DNA of 6,251 nucleotides from an uncultured Nitrosomonadales bacterium. GTDB taxonomy: Bacteria; Pseudomonadota; Gammaproteobacteria; Burkholderiales; Gallionellaceae. This document shows positions 6,030 through 6,251 of this stretch, piece after piece. The translations under genes and the position numbers were made by a program. Under the pieces are notes generated by a model, which saw nothing but the letters and a program-made list of their open reading frames with translations, was not told the DNA's origin and ran no database searches. Position 1 is the stretch's first letter; each line of letters opens with the position of its first letter. The stretch is from contig CAIZNF010000120.1 of NCBI GenBank assembly GCA_903934275.1, positions 1 to 6,251 of the forward strand. Reading direction: 5' to 3'.

Positions 6030-6251
6030 ATGGGTATTATCGACTTTCTGAAAGACATCCCGCTTTCTGCTGTACTGAAAGAGAAAATAGGCGCGCTTGA
6101 GTCTGAGAATGAAACGCTCAAGGTACAATTGAGCCAAGCGCAAGAAAAGGCGCGCACACTCGAAGAAAAAATCTCTCATATTTTTACCTCACAAGAATAC
6201 ATTGAAGAATCTGGTGCTTTTTTTAAGCGTCGCGAAAATGGAGAATGGGAC
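6030..6251 (+). CDS. Coiled-coil protein of unknown function, 3' end outside the window
   Basis: Translation from ATG 6030 is open for 74 codons to the window edge. The start is well supported by GGAGG at 6019-6023, six bases upstream. After a short N-terminus (MGIIDFLKDIPLS) residues 14-50 form a likely coiled coil with heptad-like Leu/Ile spacing (LKEKIGALE, LKVQLSQ, LEEKISHI). A conserved-looking block FTSQEYIEESGAFFKRREN follows. From memory this resembles small proteins of mobile regions in which such a block precedes a Cys-pair zinc ribbon, but no Cys occurs in the visible part, so this is untested. It begins 27 bases after the attC R' box, as the first gene of the next cassette would. 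Base composition is AT-rich compared with the operon. Confidence 0.8.
   Translation, partial: MGIIDFLKDIPLSAVLKEKIGALESENETLKVQLSQAQEKARTLEEKISHIFTSQEYIEESGAFFKRRENGEWD

Noticed and set aside
5889..6179. 96-residue - strand open frame across the attC-like site
   Set aside because: It crosses the recombination site and is antisense to two + strand frames that have better support. No motif is recognisable in it.

Overview
The window looks like a chromosomal fragment of a betaproteobacterium, most like the Nitrosomonadales/Gallionellaceae. This is judged from protein flavour and gene order, since no search was run. Two very different parts meet at about position 5000. The left part is the conserved run rpsB-tsf-pyrH-frr-uppS-cdsA, all on the + strand. 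The right part is visibly more AT-rich and carries small accessory genes around a structure that I read as an integron attC recombination site.

Positions 1-321 are non-coding. They hold a convincing sigma70 promoter (TTGAGT, 17 bp, TAGAAT with an extended -10 TG), followed by an all-GC discriminator as in stringently controlled translation promoters. A leader of about 115 nt with a hairpin, a plausible S2 autoregulatory site, leads into rpsB. rpsB and tsf (EF-Ts) are separated by a textbook terminator/attenuator hairpin with a GCGA tetraloop and seven T. tsf and pyrH (UMP kinase) are separated by 5 nt and pyrH and frr (ribosome recycling factor) by 14 nt. A structured intergenic repeat of about 97 bp then precedes uppS (undecaprenyl diphosphate synthase). 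cdsA (CDP-diacylglycerol synthase) follows 10 nt after uppS. The group joins translation factors, pyrimidine nucleotide supply and envelope lipid synthesis.

In most betaproteobacteria cdsA is followed by dxr, rseP and bamA. Here it is followed by a 107-residue protein with an excisionase/MerR-like helix-turn-helix, then a small predicted membrane protein gene whose frame is cut by an amber codon, then a 61-bp attC-like site (5943-6003), then the start of a coiled-coil protein running off the window. The attC-like site has R and L boxes, two 7-nt spacers and one extrahelical base, and the stop codon of the preceding gene lies inside its R'' box, as is common in gene cassettes. A weaker, possibly decayed attC lies just after cdsA (5037-5121). 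The best reading is an integron cassette array, or a cluster of attC sites lacking an integrase, placed directly downstream of an essential operon. No integrase gene is inside the window.
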